Source: Flavobacterium sp. ENC (GTDB lineage: Bacteria > Bacteroidota > Bacteroidia > Flavobacteriales > Flavobacteriaceae). Taken from it: DNA of 64,000 nucleotides. A model generated the notes under the pieces. The model was given only the letters and a program-made list of their open reading frames with translations, had not been told where the DNA came from and did not search any database. The stretch is from the NCBI RefSeq assembly GCF_020991415.1, contig NZ_JAJMOY010000006.1:1-64000 (forward strand). The letters run 5' to 3'. The position numbers were made by a program, and so were the translations under genes. Within the stretch, counting starts at the first letter, position 1, and every line of letters starts with the position of its first letter. This document shows, one piece after another, positions 55,047-64,000 of the stretch.

Positions 55047-57758
55047 ATGAAAAAATTATACAAGCTAAGTTCAATATGGTTTGCCTTTTTATTGGTGTCA
55101 TCTGTTCAGTTAAGTGCGCAAAATGCGAAAGTACAAATTGATAAAAATAGGACATATCAAAAAGTTACTGGTTTTGGAGGTTTTGTATGCAGTCCCCAGT
55201 TTGGTTACAATCACATGTCTGTTGAAGAAATTAAAAAAATGTGGGGAGCAAACAGTGAAGCCGGTTATAACATTATGCGTCTTTATATTCCGGGAGAGAG
55301 TAACTGGTCCTCATCGCTTGCAACTGCAAAATTAGCCAAAAATGATTTGGGATTAAAGATTTTTGCAAGTCCCTGGACAATGCCCGCAGAATGGAAAACG
55401 AACAACAGTGAAGTTGCCGTTTACACAGATGAAAATGGAGTGGAGCAAATTGGCTATCTGAAAGAAGAACATTATGAAGATTATGCTTTGTATCTTAATC
55501 GTTATGTAACCTATCTTCGTGATAATGGAGTAGAACTCGATTATATTTCAATTCAAAATGAGCCTGATGAAAGAGCGACTTATCAAGGCTGTATATGGAC
55601 ACCCGCACAAATCGCTGCATTTGTTAAAAATTACGGACATCTTATTAATTGTAAAGTTATTGCACCGGAAAGTGTTGGTTATTCAGATGCTTTTTCAAAT
55701 GCTTTTCTCGATGCCGATGTCATGCAAAACTTTGAAGTCTACGGTGTTCATCAGTATGGAGGTATTCAGTCCAAATACAAACAATTTCAGAATTATAACA
55801 AGGAAATATGGATGACAGAATATCTCATTAACTGGAATTCCGGAGGTACGGTTCGTGATTTTGATTGGGGAATTGATGCTTTTAGTTTCGCAAACAGTGT
55901 GAATGATGCTTTGTTAGGAAATGTTAATGCCTGGATTCATTATTCCGCTAAACGATATTATGCACTGATGGGAGATGGAACAAACGGAACAGTATCCGGA
56001 GAAATTACCAAAAGAGGGCATATACTTTCGCAATATGCAAAATTCACTACAGGTACAACACGTGTAGAATCAACGTGGAGTGACACTACTGCACAGCTTA
56101 AAGGTTCTTCGTATATAAATGATACAGGCGATAAAATTGTTCTTACTATAATTAATCCATCACAAAACACCTATAATCTTACTGTCGATTTGCCATTTTA
56201 TTCTGTAAAAGGAACTAAAACAATTACCAGCCAGAGTATTGATGTACAAAATACGGCGATAAGTTTTGCTGAAACATTTCGTCCGGTAATAAGTATAGAT
56301 GCTTCAAGTTTTATTACGCTGACATTTGAAAAGAGCAAGGAAAGGGTACCTTCACAAATGACCGGTAAAGAAGTTCATTACGCTAAAATTGAAAATCAGT
56401 CTGTCACAAATCCTGCATTTGGAACAACCTATCAAATGAGCGGTAAGACAGTGACATTTTCAAACGCAAGCCCATTAATAAGTACCAGTATGAACGATTC
56501 TAACGGATATTTGAAATTAGACAACCGTTACAATAAATTTATACTGCATGTTAAAAGTTTTACTAGTGCAAATCAAGCCAATACTGACAATACGACTTTG
56601 TATTATATCAATGACAATGGCGAAGTAAAATCTAAAAATTACGGAAAGTTTAATTTCCCTGCCGGCGTCGAATTTGATTTGACATTTGATATTTCTAAAT
56701 CCGTTCTTACAGATGGATGTACCGGAATTATTGGTTTACGAAATTCAAATTACAGTTCAGTACTTACTTTAAATTTGGGCGATGTATATTTTAATATTGC
56801 TGACGAAAAATCAGCCGAATTTGGAGGAATATATTCCAATAATGACAGCCTTCTGATGGATGCTCTGCAAAACACCAGCTATGTATCATTAGATTTTAGA
56901 AACGCCACCGGTATCAGTTCATCTGAGGATTGGCATGCCAAATCAGCAAATAAAAACAGTATTTTTTATGTAGCGGCTAATAATACTGCTGATAATGTGG
57001 TATCAGGAACAACGTGTAACAGTCTAAAACTTATGGATCAGGGAGGAGATTTTAATGTTCCTTTCGGCTTTTCGGCAATAGCTGCTTCTTTTACCAAAAC
57101 TATTACAGGTTATGATGTTTTGGTTCTTCCGTATGAAGCCACTATACCTCAGGATGTAATGGCTTACACGCTACAGCCTTCATCCGTTAAAATAATCTGT
57201 AATAAAATTGAAGGTGTCATTCCGGCAAATACCCCTGTTTTACTGAGCGGTTCAGGTACATTTGTTTTCAGTGGTACCGGAAATGTTTCAACACCAAAAA
57301 ATTTAACTGTCAATAAAATAAATCCGGTTTACATTGGTGTTAAAGCGCCTGCAGGAAGTTATACAATGAAGACAGTAAATAATGTTACTGCATTTTATCC
57401 TGTAGCAGCAGGAAGTGAACCCTTAATTTCATCATTTAATTTTTACTTAAGTGAAAAAAGCGGTTATAATGCCACCGTGCTTCCATTGGAATTTACCACA
57501 TTAGGCACGGTTCAAAATGAATTAGAGGAAGCTGGTTTCAAATTATATCCAAATCCTGCGTTGGAGGAAATTTTTATTGATAAGATGACTTCTGATTTTG
57601 AGTATAAAATTTTTAATGTTCAGGGCAGTTTAGTGAATTCAGGAACCTTGAAAAACGGCAACACCAGAATAAAAATAGAATCACTGCCTGCAGGAGTTTA
57701 TTTTATTAACGGAACAAAAGATAAATCTAAAATAAGTAGAAAATTTATAAAAAAATAA
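55047..57758 (+). CDS. GH30 xylanase (probable glucuronoxylanase) with T9SS type A sorting tail
   Basis: 903 residues with a signal ending QLSAQ. The GH30 domain (about 24-430) has GFGGF, the acid/base E172 in ISIQNEPDE and the nucleophile E258 in IWMTEYL; the layout resembles subfamily 8 glucuronoxylanases. Residues about 435-820 form beta-rich modules not recognised in detail, probably carbohydrate-binding or structural. The end has FKLYPNPALEEIFI and LPAGVYFINGTKDKSKISRKFIKK, a type A T9SS C-terminal sorting domain. It is the only enzyme of the locus with such a tail, so it is exported to the surface or medium. Confidence 0.88.
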   Translation: MKKLYKLSSIWFAFLLVSSVQLSAQNAKVQIDKNRTYQKVTGFGGFVCSPQFGYNHMSVEEIKKMWGANSEAGYNIMRLYIPGESNWSSSLATAKLAKNDLGLKIFASPWTMPAEWKTNNSEVAVYTDENGVEQIGYLKEEHYEDYALYLNRYVTYLRDNGVELDYISIQNEPDERATYQGCIWTPAQIAAFVKNYGHLINCKVIAPESVGYSDAFSNAFLDADVMQNFEVYGVHQYGGIQSKYKQFQNYNKEIWMTEYLINWNSGGTVRDFDWGIDAFSFANSVNDALLGNVNAWIHYSAKRYYALMGDGTNGTVSGEITKRGHILSQYAKFTTGTTRVESTWSDTTAQLKGSSYINDTGDKIVLTIINPSQNTYNLTVDLPFYSVKGTKTITSQSIDVQNTAISFAETFRPVISIDASSFITLTFEKSKERVPSQMTGKEVHYAKIENQSVTNPAFGTTYQMSGKTVTFSNASPLISTSMNDSNGYLKLDNRYNKFILHVKSFTSANQANTDNTTLYYINDNGEVKSKNYGKFNFPAGVEFDLTFDISKSVLTDGCTGIIGLRNSNYSSVLTLNLGDVYFNIADEKSAEFGGIYSNNDSLLMDALQNTSYVSLDFRNATGISSSEDWHAKSANKNSIFYVAANNTADNVVSGTTCNSLKLMDQGGDFNVPFGFSAIAASFTKTITGYDVLVLPYEATIPQDVMAYTLQPSSVKIICNKIEGVIPANTPVLLSGSGTFVFSGTGNVSTPKNLTVNKINPVYIGVKAPAGSYTMKTVNNVTAFYPVAAGSEPLISSFNFYLSEKSGYNATVLPLEFTTLGTVQNELEEAGFKLYPNPALEEIFIDKMTSDFEYKIFNVQGSLVNSGTLKNGNTRIKIESLPAGVYFINGTKDKSKISRKFIKK

Positions 57759-58214
57759 AGATTAAAATTCAGGATAACAGATAAGAAAAGAGTTGCAAAG
57801 CCTCCTAAAACAATGGTGGCTTTAAAGCTGGACTACAAGAATATTTACCCTGCGATATTAAATTATCATAGGTTTTCGGATTTTCATGATCTGCGAAGGA
57901 AGCAAAATTTATTTGCCTGGTATTTGAATTAAAATGTAATATCTAAATGATTTCTTTTTATTTTGAGTTATTTTCTTAAAAATATTTGATTTAAAAACAT
58001 AAATGATAAAAATAGGGCTTTTTTATTGAAGAATTATTTTTTACATTTTAAAAAGTGTTATTTTTACACTTTTAACAAACAGCCGATAGAACTAGTTCAT
58101 TTTCTAGTTTTAAGAATAGTATTCTTTAGTCTTATTTCTTGTTCTAAAAAATAAATAGGGTCAATCTGTTCGTAAGAAAAAGGAAAAATATTTAAAAGAT
58201 TAAAAAAAATTAGA
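57759..58214. other. 456-base intergenic region
   Basis: No coding frame is supported. A weak hairpin, AAAGCCTCC/GGTGGCTTT (57797-57823, one mismatch), follows the GH30 stop. The right half is very AT-rich and holds a 9/12 match to the LacI-type operator at 58079. It probably separates two transcription units. Confidence 0.5.
58079..58090 (+). promoter_or_regulatory. Weak LacI-type operator candidate before the GH127/146 gene
   Basis: ACAGCCGATAGA matches the palindrome at 9 of 12 positions and keeps the central CCGAT. It lies 125 bases before the GH127/146 ATG, in the same position class as the better sites. Confidence 0.3.
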
Positions 58215-60497
58215 ATGAAATACAGTTTTATATTTTGTTTTTGTACACTGTTACTGTGCCATGTGACAGAAGCTCAAATGAAAACATTTGACTTGAACGA
58301 GGTAAGACTAACTAAAGGAGTATTTAAAAATGCTCAGGATGTAGATCTGAAGTATATTTTAGAACTCAATCCGGACCGGCTTTTAGCGCCGTATCTTATC
58401 GCTTCGGGAATACCCGTAAAAGCAGAACGTTACGGCAATTGGGAAAGCATAGGACTTGACGGGCATATTGCCGGACATTATCTTTCGGCATTGGCGATGA
58501 TGTATGCTTCGACCGGAAATACGGAAGTTAAAAACCGATTGGATTATATGATTTCGGAGTTGGAAAAATGTCAGCAAAAAAATGGTAATGGGTATGTGGG
58601 CGGAATTCCGCAGGGAAAAGTTTTTTGGGACCGAATTCACAACGGAGACATTGACGGAAGTAATTTTGGATTAAACAATACCTGGGTGCCGTTGTACAAT
58701 ATTCACAAGCTTTTTGCCGGTTTAATCGATACGTATCGTTACACCGGAAATGAAAAAGCAAAACAGGTTTTAATAAAACTGGGCGATTGGTTCATCGAAT
58801 TAATTCGTCCGCTTTCAGAGGAGCAGATTCAAAATATATTAAAAACAGAACACGGCGGTATAAACGAATCTTTTGCCGATTTGTATATCATTACAAAGGA
58901 CAAGAAATACCTGGAAACCGCCGAGAAAATGTCGCATTTGGCGATATTAGTTCCGCTAGAGAAAAAAGAAGATAAGTTAACAGGATTGCATGCCAATACC
59001 CAAATACCGAAAGTAATTGGGTTTGAGAAAATCGGTGTACTTTCCGGAAACAAAGACTGGACAGATGCCGCGCAGTTTTTCTGGGAAACCGTTACCCAAA
59101 AACGCAGCGTAGCTTTTGGCGGAAACAGTGTTGCCGAACATTTTAATCCAACCGAAGATTTTAGCGGCATGTTAAAATCAAATCAGGGACCGGAAACATG
59201 TAACTCCTACAATATGGAACGTTTGAGCAAAGCGTTGTTTCTGGACAAAAACCAGGTAAGTTATCTTGATTTTTACGAGCGAACGCTTTACAATCATATT
59301 CTTTCGAGCCAGCATCCGGAAAAAGGAGGGTTTGTTTATTTTACACCCATCAGACCCAATCATTATCGCGTCTATTCTCAACCCGAAACCAGTATGTGGT
59401 GTTGTGTGGGTTCAGGGCTTGAAAACCATTCTAAATATGGAGAGTTAATCTACAGCCATACAGAAAATGATGTTTTTGTAAATCTTTTTATTCCGTCCAC
59501 TTTAGACTGGAAAGAAAAGAATATTTACATCGAACAAAGTACAAAATTCCCCTATCAGAATAGCACAGACCTTGTTTTAAAACTAAAGAAAAGCGAGACA
59601 TTTTTGATGAATATCCGTTGTCCGGAATGGGCTGAAAATTTTGAAATTTCAATCAATGGAAAAATTCAGAAAATAGAAGCAAAGCCCTCCAGTTATGTAG
59701 TGCTCAAACGAAAATGGAAATCAGGAGATCAGATCACAGTTACATTTAAGACTTCGACACATCTGGAAAATTTGCCGGACGGCTCAAACTGGAGTGCTTT
59801 TGTAAACGGACCTATTGTATTGGCAGTCAAAACATCAAATAAAGATTTAGACGGATTATTTGCCGATGACAGCCGAATGGGACATGTTGCCTCAGGTAAA
59901 TATTATCCTTTGGATCAGGCATATGAAATGATAGGTGAAAAATCAGCTTATATCGCAAAATTGAAGGAATCAGGAAACCTTCATTTTCGTTTAGATTCTT
60001 TAGAATTACAGCCGTTTTTTGAAGTTCATGACGCGCGTTATCAAATGTATTTTCAAAATTATACCAAAGAACAGTATCAGGAAAAGCATGCTCTTTTAAA
60101 ACAGCAGGAAATTGAAGCATTGGCTTTGGAAGCTAAAACTATCGATAAAATTAATTGCGGCGAACAGCAGTCAGAAGTGGATCACGGATATAAAGGCGAA
60201 AAAAGTGATTCGGGTTATGATGATACAATGGCCTGGAGAAGTACGCGATCGTATATTTCCTATCAGTTATTAAATAAAAATAAGTCCGGAAAATATCTGG
60301 ATATAAGTTGTACAGACGATTCTAAAACAGATAAAATCACCATTCTTATCAATGAAAAACCAGCACAGATTATTGCTCTGGAAAATAAAACCATTCGATT
60401 AAAAGTTGAAAAAATTGAAATTGTAAACATTACAATAAAATCTATTGATGGCAGCAATAGTCCGAGGTTTCATCAATTCAGAATTTTAAAGGATTAA
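58215..60497 (+). CDS. GH127/GH146-type beta-L-arabinofuranosidase
   Basis: 760 residues with a signal ending VTEAQ. The (alpha/alpha)6 barrel of the former DUF1680 group shows NWESIGLDGHIAGHYLSALAMMY and GNGYVGGIPQG. The zinc/catalytic residues are E327 and C329 in GPETCNSYNMERL and C396-C397 in MWCCVGSGLENHS, which match the E-x-C and CC sites of characterised enzymes. It removes beta-L-arabinofuranose or related sugars. Its presence suggests the locus handles arabinose-bearing xylan. GH127 and GH146 cannot be told apart by eye. Confidence 0.87.
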   Translation: MKYSFIFCFCTLLLCHVTEAQMKTFDLNEVRLTKGVFKNAQDVDLKYILELNPDRLLAPYLIASGIPVKAERYGNWESIGLDGHIAGHYLSALAMMYASTGNTEVKNRLDYMISELEKCQQKNGNGYVGGIPQGKVFWDRIHNGDIDGSNFGLNNTWVPLYNIHKLFAGLIDTYRYTGNEKAKQVLIKLGDWFIELIRPLSEEQIQNILKTEHGGINESFADLYIITKDKKYLETAEKMSHLAILVPLEKKEDKLTGLHANTQIPKVIGFEKIGVLSGNKDWTDAAQFFWETVTQKRSVAFGGNSVAEHFNPTEDFSGMLKSNQGPETCNSYNMERLSKALFLDKNQVSYLDFYERTLYNHILSSQHPEKGGFVYFTPIRPNHYRVYSQPETSMWCCVGSGLENHSKYGELIYSHTENDVFVNLFIPSTLDWKEKNIYIEQSTKFPYQNSTDLVLKLKKSETFLMNIRCPEWAENFEISINGKIQKIEAKPSSYVVLKRKWKSGDQITVTFKTSTHLENLPDGSNWSAFVNGPIVLAVKTSNKDLDGLFADDSRMGHVASGKYYPLDQAYEMIGEKSAYIAKLKESGNLHFRLDSLELQPFFEVHDARYQMYFQNYTKEQYQEKHALLKQQEIEALALEAKTIDKINCGEQQSEVDHGYKGEKSDSGYDDTMAWRSTRSYISYQLLNKNKSGKYLDISCTDDSKTDKITILINEKPAQIIALENKTIRLKVEKIEIVNITIKSIDGSNSPRFHQFRILKD

Positions 60498-60510
60498 AAA
60501 AATAAACCAG

Positions 60511-62067
60511 ATGAAAATTAGAAACGTTTTTTTTAGTCTTGTTCTGCTTTTTAGTCTGTGTAATTATGGACAAAATAAGGCGAAGAATCCGGTCATTTTT
60601 GCCGATGTTCCTGATATGTCTATCATTCGTGTAAACGATATTTATTACATGAGCAGTACGACCATGCACATGAATCCCGGTGTTCCCATTATGAAATCTA
60701 CCGACTTAGTAAATTGGAAAATTGTCAGCTATGCTTATCAAACATTAGAAAATGATAACGATAAACTAAATCTGGATAATGGAAAAAATGATTACGGAAG
60801 AGGTTCGTGGGCGAGCAGTCTCAATTATCACAATGGAATTTATTATGTAAGCACCTTCTCGGGAACGATGGGCAAAACCTATATTTTTTCGACAAAAGAT
60901 ATAGAAAAAGGCTCTTGGAACCGGGTAGTTTTGAACACTTCCTATCACGATCATTCAATTTTTTTTGATGATGACGGAAAGACTTATATGGTTTGGGGTG
61001 CAGGAAAACTGCATATTGTAGAATTAAATTCAGACTTATCAAATATAAAAGGAGAAACAGAAAAAGTGCTGATAGAAAATGCCAGTGCACCTGCTGGTAA
61101 CAATATTATGCTGCAATCTGAAGGTTCACAGCTTTTTAAAATCAAAGGCAAATATTACCTGTTTAACATCGTCTGGCCAAAAGACGGAATGCGAACGGTA
61201 ATTGTACACAGGGCAGATAATATTACAGGCCCGTGGGAAGGAAAAGTCGGTTTACAGGATTTAGGTGTTGCCCAGGGCGGACTTATCGATACACCAGACG
61301 GAAAATGGTTCTCTTATTTGTTCAGGGATTTTGGCGGTGTAGGGCGAATTCCTTATCTGGTTCCGGTGAAATGGAAAAATGACTGGCCAGTTTTAGGCGA
61401 AAATAACAAAGTGCCGGAGAATCTTGATTTACCGGCAAGCAAAGGTTTAATTCCCGGAATTGTAAATTCGGATGATTTTAACCGGAAAAAAAATGATCCC
61501 GATTTGCCTTTGGTCTGGCAATGGAATCATAATCCGGACAATTCGCTTTGGTCGGTAAAAGAAAGAAAAGGTTTTTTAAGGTTAAAAACCGGAAGAACCG
61601 ACAGCAGTTTTGTTCAGGCGAAAAATACGTTAACGCAAAGAACTTTTGGCCCGGAAAGTTCAGGAACAATTCTGGTTGAGGTTTCTAAAATGAAAGACGG
61701 TGACTTTGCAGGACTTTCTTTATTGCAAAAAGAGTACGGATTAGTTGGCGTAAAAGCTGAAAAAGATTCAAAAAAAATCGTAATGATTGAAGCACTGAAC
61801 GATATTCCAACAACAATAGAAAGTATTCCTTTAACCCAAAATAAAGTTTATTTCAAGGCAGAATGCAATTTTAAAGATAAGGCAGATGAAGGCCGGTTTT
61901 TTTACAGTTTAGATGGAAAAAAATGGATCAGTATTGGAAAAAAAATAAAACTGCCATATACACTTCCTCATTTTATGGGCTATCGATTTGGGTTATTCAA
62001 CTATGCCACAAAAAGCGTGGGAGGCTTTGTTGACTTTGATTTTTTTCATATCGAAGATCAAATTTAA
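60511..62067 (+). CDS. GH43 glycosidase with C-terminal sandwich domain
   Basis: 518 residues with a signal ending CNYGQ. Propeller residues are probably D35 (ADVPDMSII), D147 (YHDHSIFFDDDG) and E204 (LQSEGSQLFK). The C-terminal concanavalin-like domain spans about 320-518 (SDDFNRKKNDPDLPLVWQWNHNP). The form resembles GH43 subfamily 12, which contains arabinofuranosidases and xylosidases. Starts 13 bases after the GH127/146 stop. Confidence 0.88.
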   Translation: MKIRNVFFSLVLLFSLCNYGQNKAKNPVIFADVPDMSIIRVNDIYYMSSTTMHMNPGVPIMKSTDLVNWKIVSYAYQTLENDNDKLNLDNGKNDYGRGSWASSLNYHNGIYYVSTFSGTMGKTYIFSTKDIEKGSWNRVVLNTSYHDHSIFFDDDGKTYMVWGAGKLHIVELNSDLSNIKGETEKVLIENASAPAGNNIMLQSEGSQLFKIKGKYYLFNIVWPKDGMRTVIVHRADNITGPWEGKVGLQDLGVAQGGLIDTPDGKWFSYLFRDFGGVGRIPYLVPVKWKNDWPVLGENNKVPENLDLPASKGLIPGIVNSDDFNRKKNDPDLPLVWQWNHNPDNSLWSVKERKGFLRLKTGRTDSSFVQAKNTLTQRTFGPESSGTILVEVSKMKDGDFAGLSLLQKEYGLVGVKAEKDSKKIVMIEALNDIPTTIESIPLTQNKVYFKAECNFKDKADEGRFFYSLDGKKWISIGKKIKLPYTLPHFMGYRFGLFNYATKSVGGFVDFDFFHIEDQI

Positions 62068-62122
62068 AAAAATTAGTAGTCGATTAGCGTCGCAAAATAT
62101 TCATTATATAATTCAGAAAATC

Positions 62123-64000
62123 ATGAAAATTAGTTATCTGTTTATCATAAGTTGTGTTTGTATTTTTAGTGTAAACGCACAGCAATACCGTTTTAAGGAT
62201 GCATCTCTGAGTTCAACAGAACGTGCAAAAGATTTAATTTCAAAATTAACACTTGAAGAAAAAGCGGCATTAATGTGTGATCAAAGTGATCCGATACCAA
62301 GACTTGGCATTAAAAAATTCAATTGGTGGAGCGAAGCGCTGCACGGTTATGCGAACAACGATAATGTTACTGTTTTTCCGGAACCTATAGGTATGGCAGC
62401 TTCATTTGACGATCAGTTGGTATACAATGTTTTTAATGCAGTTTCTGATGAAGCCCGTGCCAAATACAACCAATGGATTCAGGGCGGTAACGAAAACAAA
62501 CGATTTCTGAGTCTTTCAGTCTGGACACCGAATGTCAATATTTTCAGGGATCCGCGCTGGGGACGTGGGCAGGAAACGTATGGTGAAGATCCGTATTTAA
62601 CTTCCCGAATGGGAATTTCAGTTGTGAAAGGACTTCAGGGTCCGGCAGGTGCCAAATACCGCAAACTTCTGGCCTGCGCCAAACATTTTGCCGTGCATTC
62701 AGGACCGGAATGGAGCCGACACGAACTGAATTTGAATAATGTTGATCCGCGTGAATTATACGAAACTTATTTGCCGGCTTTTAAAGCATTGGTACAAGAC
62801 GCTGATGTGCGTCAGGTTATGTGTGCCTATCAGCGATTGGATGATGAACCTTGCTGTAGTAATACGCGTTTATTGCAACGAATTTTACGTGATGAGTGGG
62901 GGTACAAATACATGGTTGTTTCAGATTGCGGAGCCGTTACAGATTTTTATACCACGCACAAAGTTTCGTCAGATGCAACACATGCCGCATCAAAAGCCGT
63001 TCTGGCAGGAACCGATGTAGAATGTGTCTGGGAGAAATATCCGTTTAAAAACTTACCGGAAGCGGTTGAGAAAGACTTAATAAAAGAAGCTGATATTGAT
63101 AAAAGCCTGCTTCGTGTTTTAACCGGCCGTTTCGATTTAGGCGAAATGGATGATGACGCCATCGTGCCGTGGGCTCAAATTCCGGCTTCGGTGCTGAATA
63201 GCAAAGAGCACCAGAAATTAGCGCTCGAAATGGCGCAAAAATCGATGACGCTTTTGCAGAATAAAAACAATATTCTGCCTTTAAACAAAGTAATTAATAA
63301 AGTGGCCGTTATTGGCCCAAATGCCGATAATGAACCCATGTTATGGGGAAATTACAACGGAACGCCTGTTAAAACTATTACCATTAAAAGCGGAATAGAA
63401 TCAAAAGTTAGCGCAAATAAAATCGTGTATGATAAAGCCTGTGATTTGGTAGAAGACAAGGTAAACCAAAGTTATTTTGACCAAATTTCATTTGAAGGAA
63501 AAAAAGGAATGAAAGCCACGTATTGGAACAATCCAAACAGAGAAGGCAACAGCATTATAGTACAGCAAATTGTAAACCCGATAAAAATGACGACTGCCGG
63601 ACAGCATGAATTTGCTTCGGGAGTGAAATTAGAAGGATTTTCGGCAAAATATGAAACCGAATTTGTGGCTAAAGAAAATGACAGTCTTGTTTTTAAAACA
63701 GGCGCTACCGGAGCTTTTGAATTATTGGTGAATGATAAATCTTCAGCAAAATACACCAATTGGAGAACGCTTCCCGGTAAATTTAAATTTGCAGTTGAAG
63801 CCGGTAAAAAATATAAAATTGAAATTCTGTACGCACAATCCAACAATTGGCAGGCAAATCTTGAATTCGATTTTGGAAAAGAACATGATATCAATTTCGC
63901 AGCATTGCTTCAAAAATTAAAAGGTATCGATACGGTAATTTTTGTCGGTGGGCTTTCGACTTTGCTGGAAGGAGAAGAAATGCCGGTTTCTTATCCCGGT
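62123..64000 (+). CDS. GH3 family beta-glycosidase with PA14 insert (3' end outside window)
   Basis: 626 residues are visible from ATG 62123, which begins a signal peptide (MKISYLFIISCVCIFSVNAQ); the frame runs off the window. The GH3 barrel shows PRLGIKKFNWWSEALHG, DPRWGRGQETYGEDPYL, KHFAVHSGPE and the nucleophile in VVSDCGAVTDF (D268). The C-domain starts SMTLLQNKNNILPL. A PA14 insert begins at GMKATYWNNPNREG, and LLEGEEMPVSYPG marks the return to the GH3 C-domain. It has the same architecture as the GH3 enzyme at 24122-26749 but is clearly diverged. Probable beta-xylosidase. Confidence 0.9.
   Translation, partial: MKISYLFIISCVCIFSVNAQQYRFKDASLSSTERAKDLISKLTLEEKAALMCDQSDPIPRLGIKKFNWWSEALHGYANNDNVTVFPEPIGMAASFDDQLVYNVFNAVSDEARAKYNQWIQGGNENKRFLSLSVWTPNVNIFRDPRWGRGQETYGEDPYLTSRMGISVVKGLQGPAGAKYRKLLACAKHFAVHSGPEWSRHELNLNNVDPRELYETYLPAFKALVQDADVRQVMCAYQRLDDEPCCSNTRLLQRILRDEWGYKYMVVSDCGAVTDFYTTHKVSSDATHAASKAVLAGTDVECVWEKYPFKNLPEAVEKDLIKEADIDKSLLRVLTGRFDLGEMDDDAIVPWAQIPASVLNSKEHQKLALEMAQKSMTLLQNKNNILPLNKVINKVAVIGPNADNEPMLWGNYNGTPVKTITIKSGIESKVSANKIVYDKACDLVEDKVNQSYFDQISFEGKKGMKATYWNNPNREGNSIIVQQIVNPIKMTTAGQHEFASGVKLEGFSAKYETEFVAKENDSLVFKTGATGAFELLVNDKSSAKYTNWRTLPGKFKFAVEAGKKYKIEILYAQSNNWQANLEFDFGKEHDINFAALLQKLKGIDTVIFVGGLSTLLEGEEMPVSYPG

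Noticed and set aside
63472..63894. 140-codon minus-strand open frame
   Set aside because: It is antisense to the GH3 PA14 region, whose plus-strand frame is continuous and matches the family.

Overview
The window is AT-rich DNA from a member of the Bacteroidota, most like a Flavobacterium. The evidence is the gene families (SusC/SusD pairs, a PorP/SprF partner protein, type A and type B T9SS sorting domains), promoters of the form TTG-N19-TAnnTTTG, and starts without strong Shine-Dalgarno sequences. It begins inside one gene and ends inside another. No tRNA, rRNA, CRISPR array, transposase or phage gene was seen.

Region 1 (1-7276): the 3' part of a giant secreted adhesin with six near-identical 315-bp cadherin-like repeats and a type B T9SS sorting domain, followed by a PorP/SprF-like outer-membrane protein and an OmpA-family lattice protein. 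This is the usual surface-adhesin export and anchoring set. Region 2 (7390-22056): an ECF sigma factor, a FecR anti-sigma factor, a SusC receptor with an STN signalling domain, SusD, a TlpA-like thioredoxin, an S9 peptidase and an M16 peptidase. It reads as a trans-envelope-regulated system for capturing and degrading peptides. Region 3 (22195-24081): a TetR regulator and an SDR oxidoreductase, linked by three copies of an 18-bp palindrome.

Region 4 (24122 to the end, about 40 kb): a glucurono(arabino)xylan utilisation locus. Extracellular or surface enzymes (GH10, GH30 with a T9SS tail) cut the backbone. SusC/SusD bind and import oligosaccharides. Periplasmic GH67, GH115, GH43, GH3 and GH127/146 enzymes and acetyl/feruloyl-type esterases remove side chains and trim the chain. 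A GPH-type symporter takes the products inward, where a cytoplasmic GH43, xylose isomerase, xylulokinase and a small transaldolase feed xylose into the pentose phosphate pathway. An SDR and mannonate dehydratase handle glucuronate.

A LacI regulator sits inside the locus. The palindrome ACAACCGATTGT, or close variants of it, occurs before the divergent GH3 gene, the GH67 operon, the transporter operon and the SusC operon. At SusC it overlaps the -33 element. A Nudix-type regulator next to xylB/xylA probably provides a second control layer. One gene, a large three-domain esterase (49731-52453), is split by a one-base loss in a short A run, just before the nucleophile motif of its last catalytic domain.
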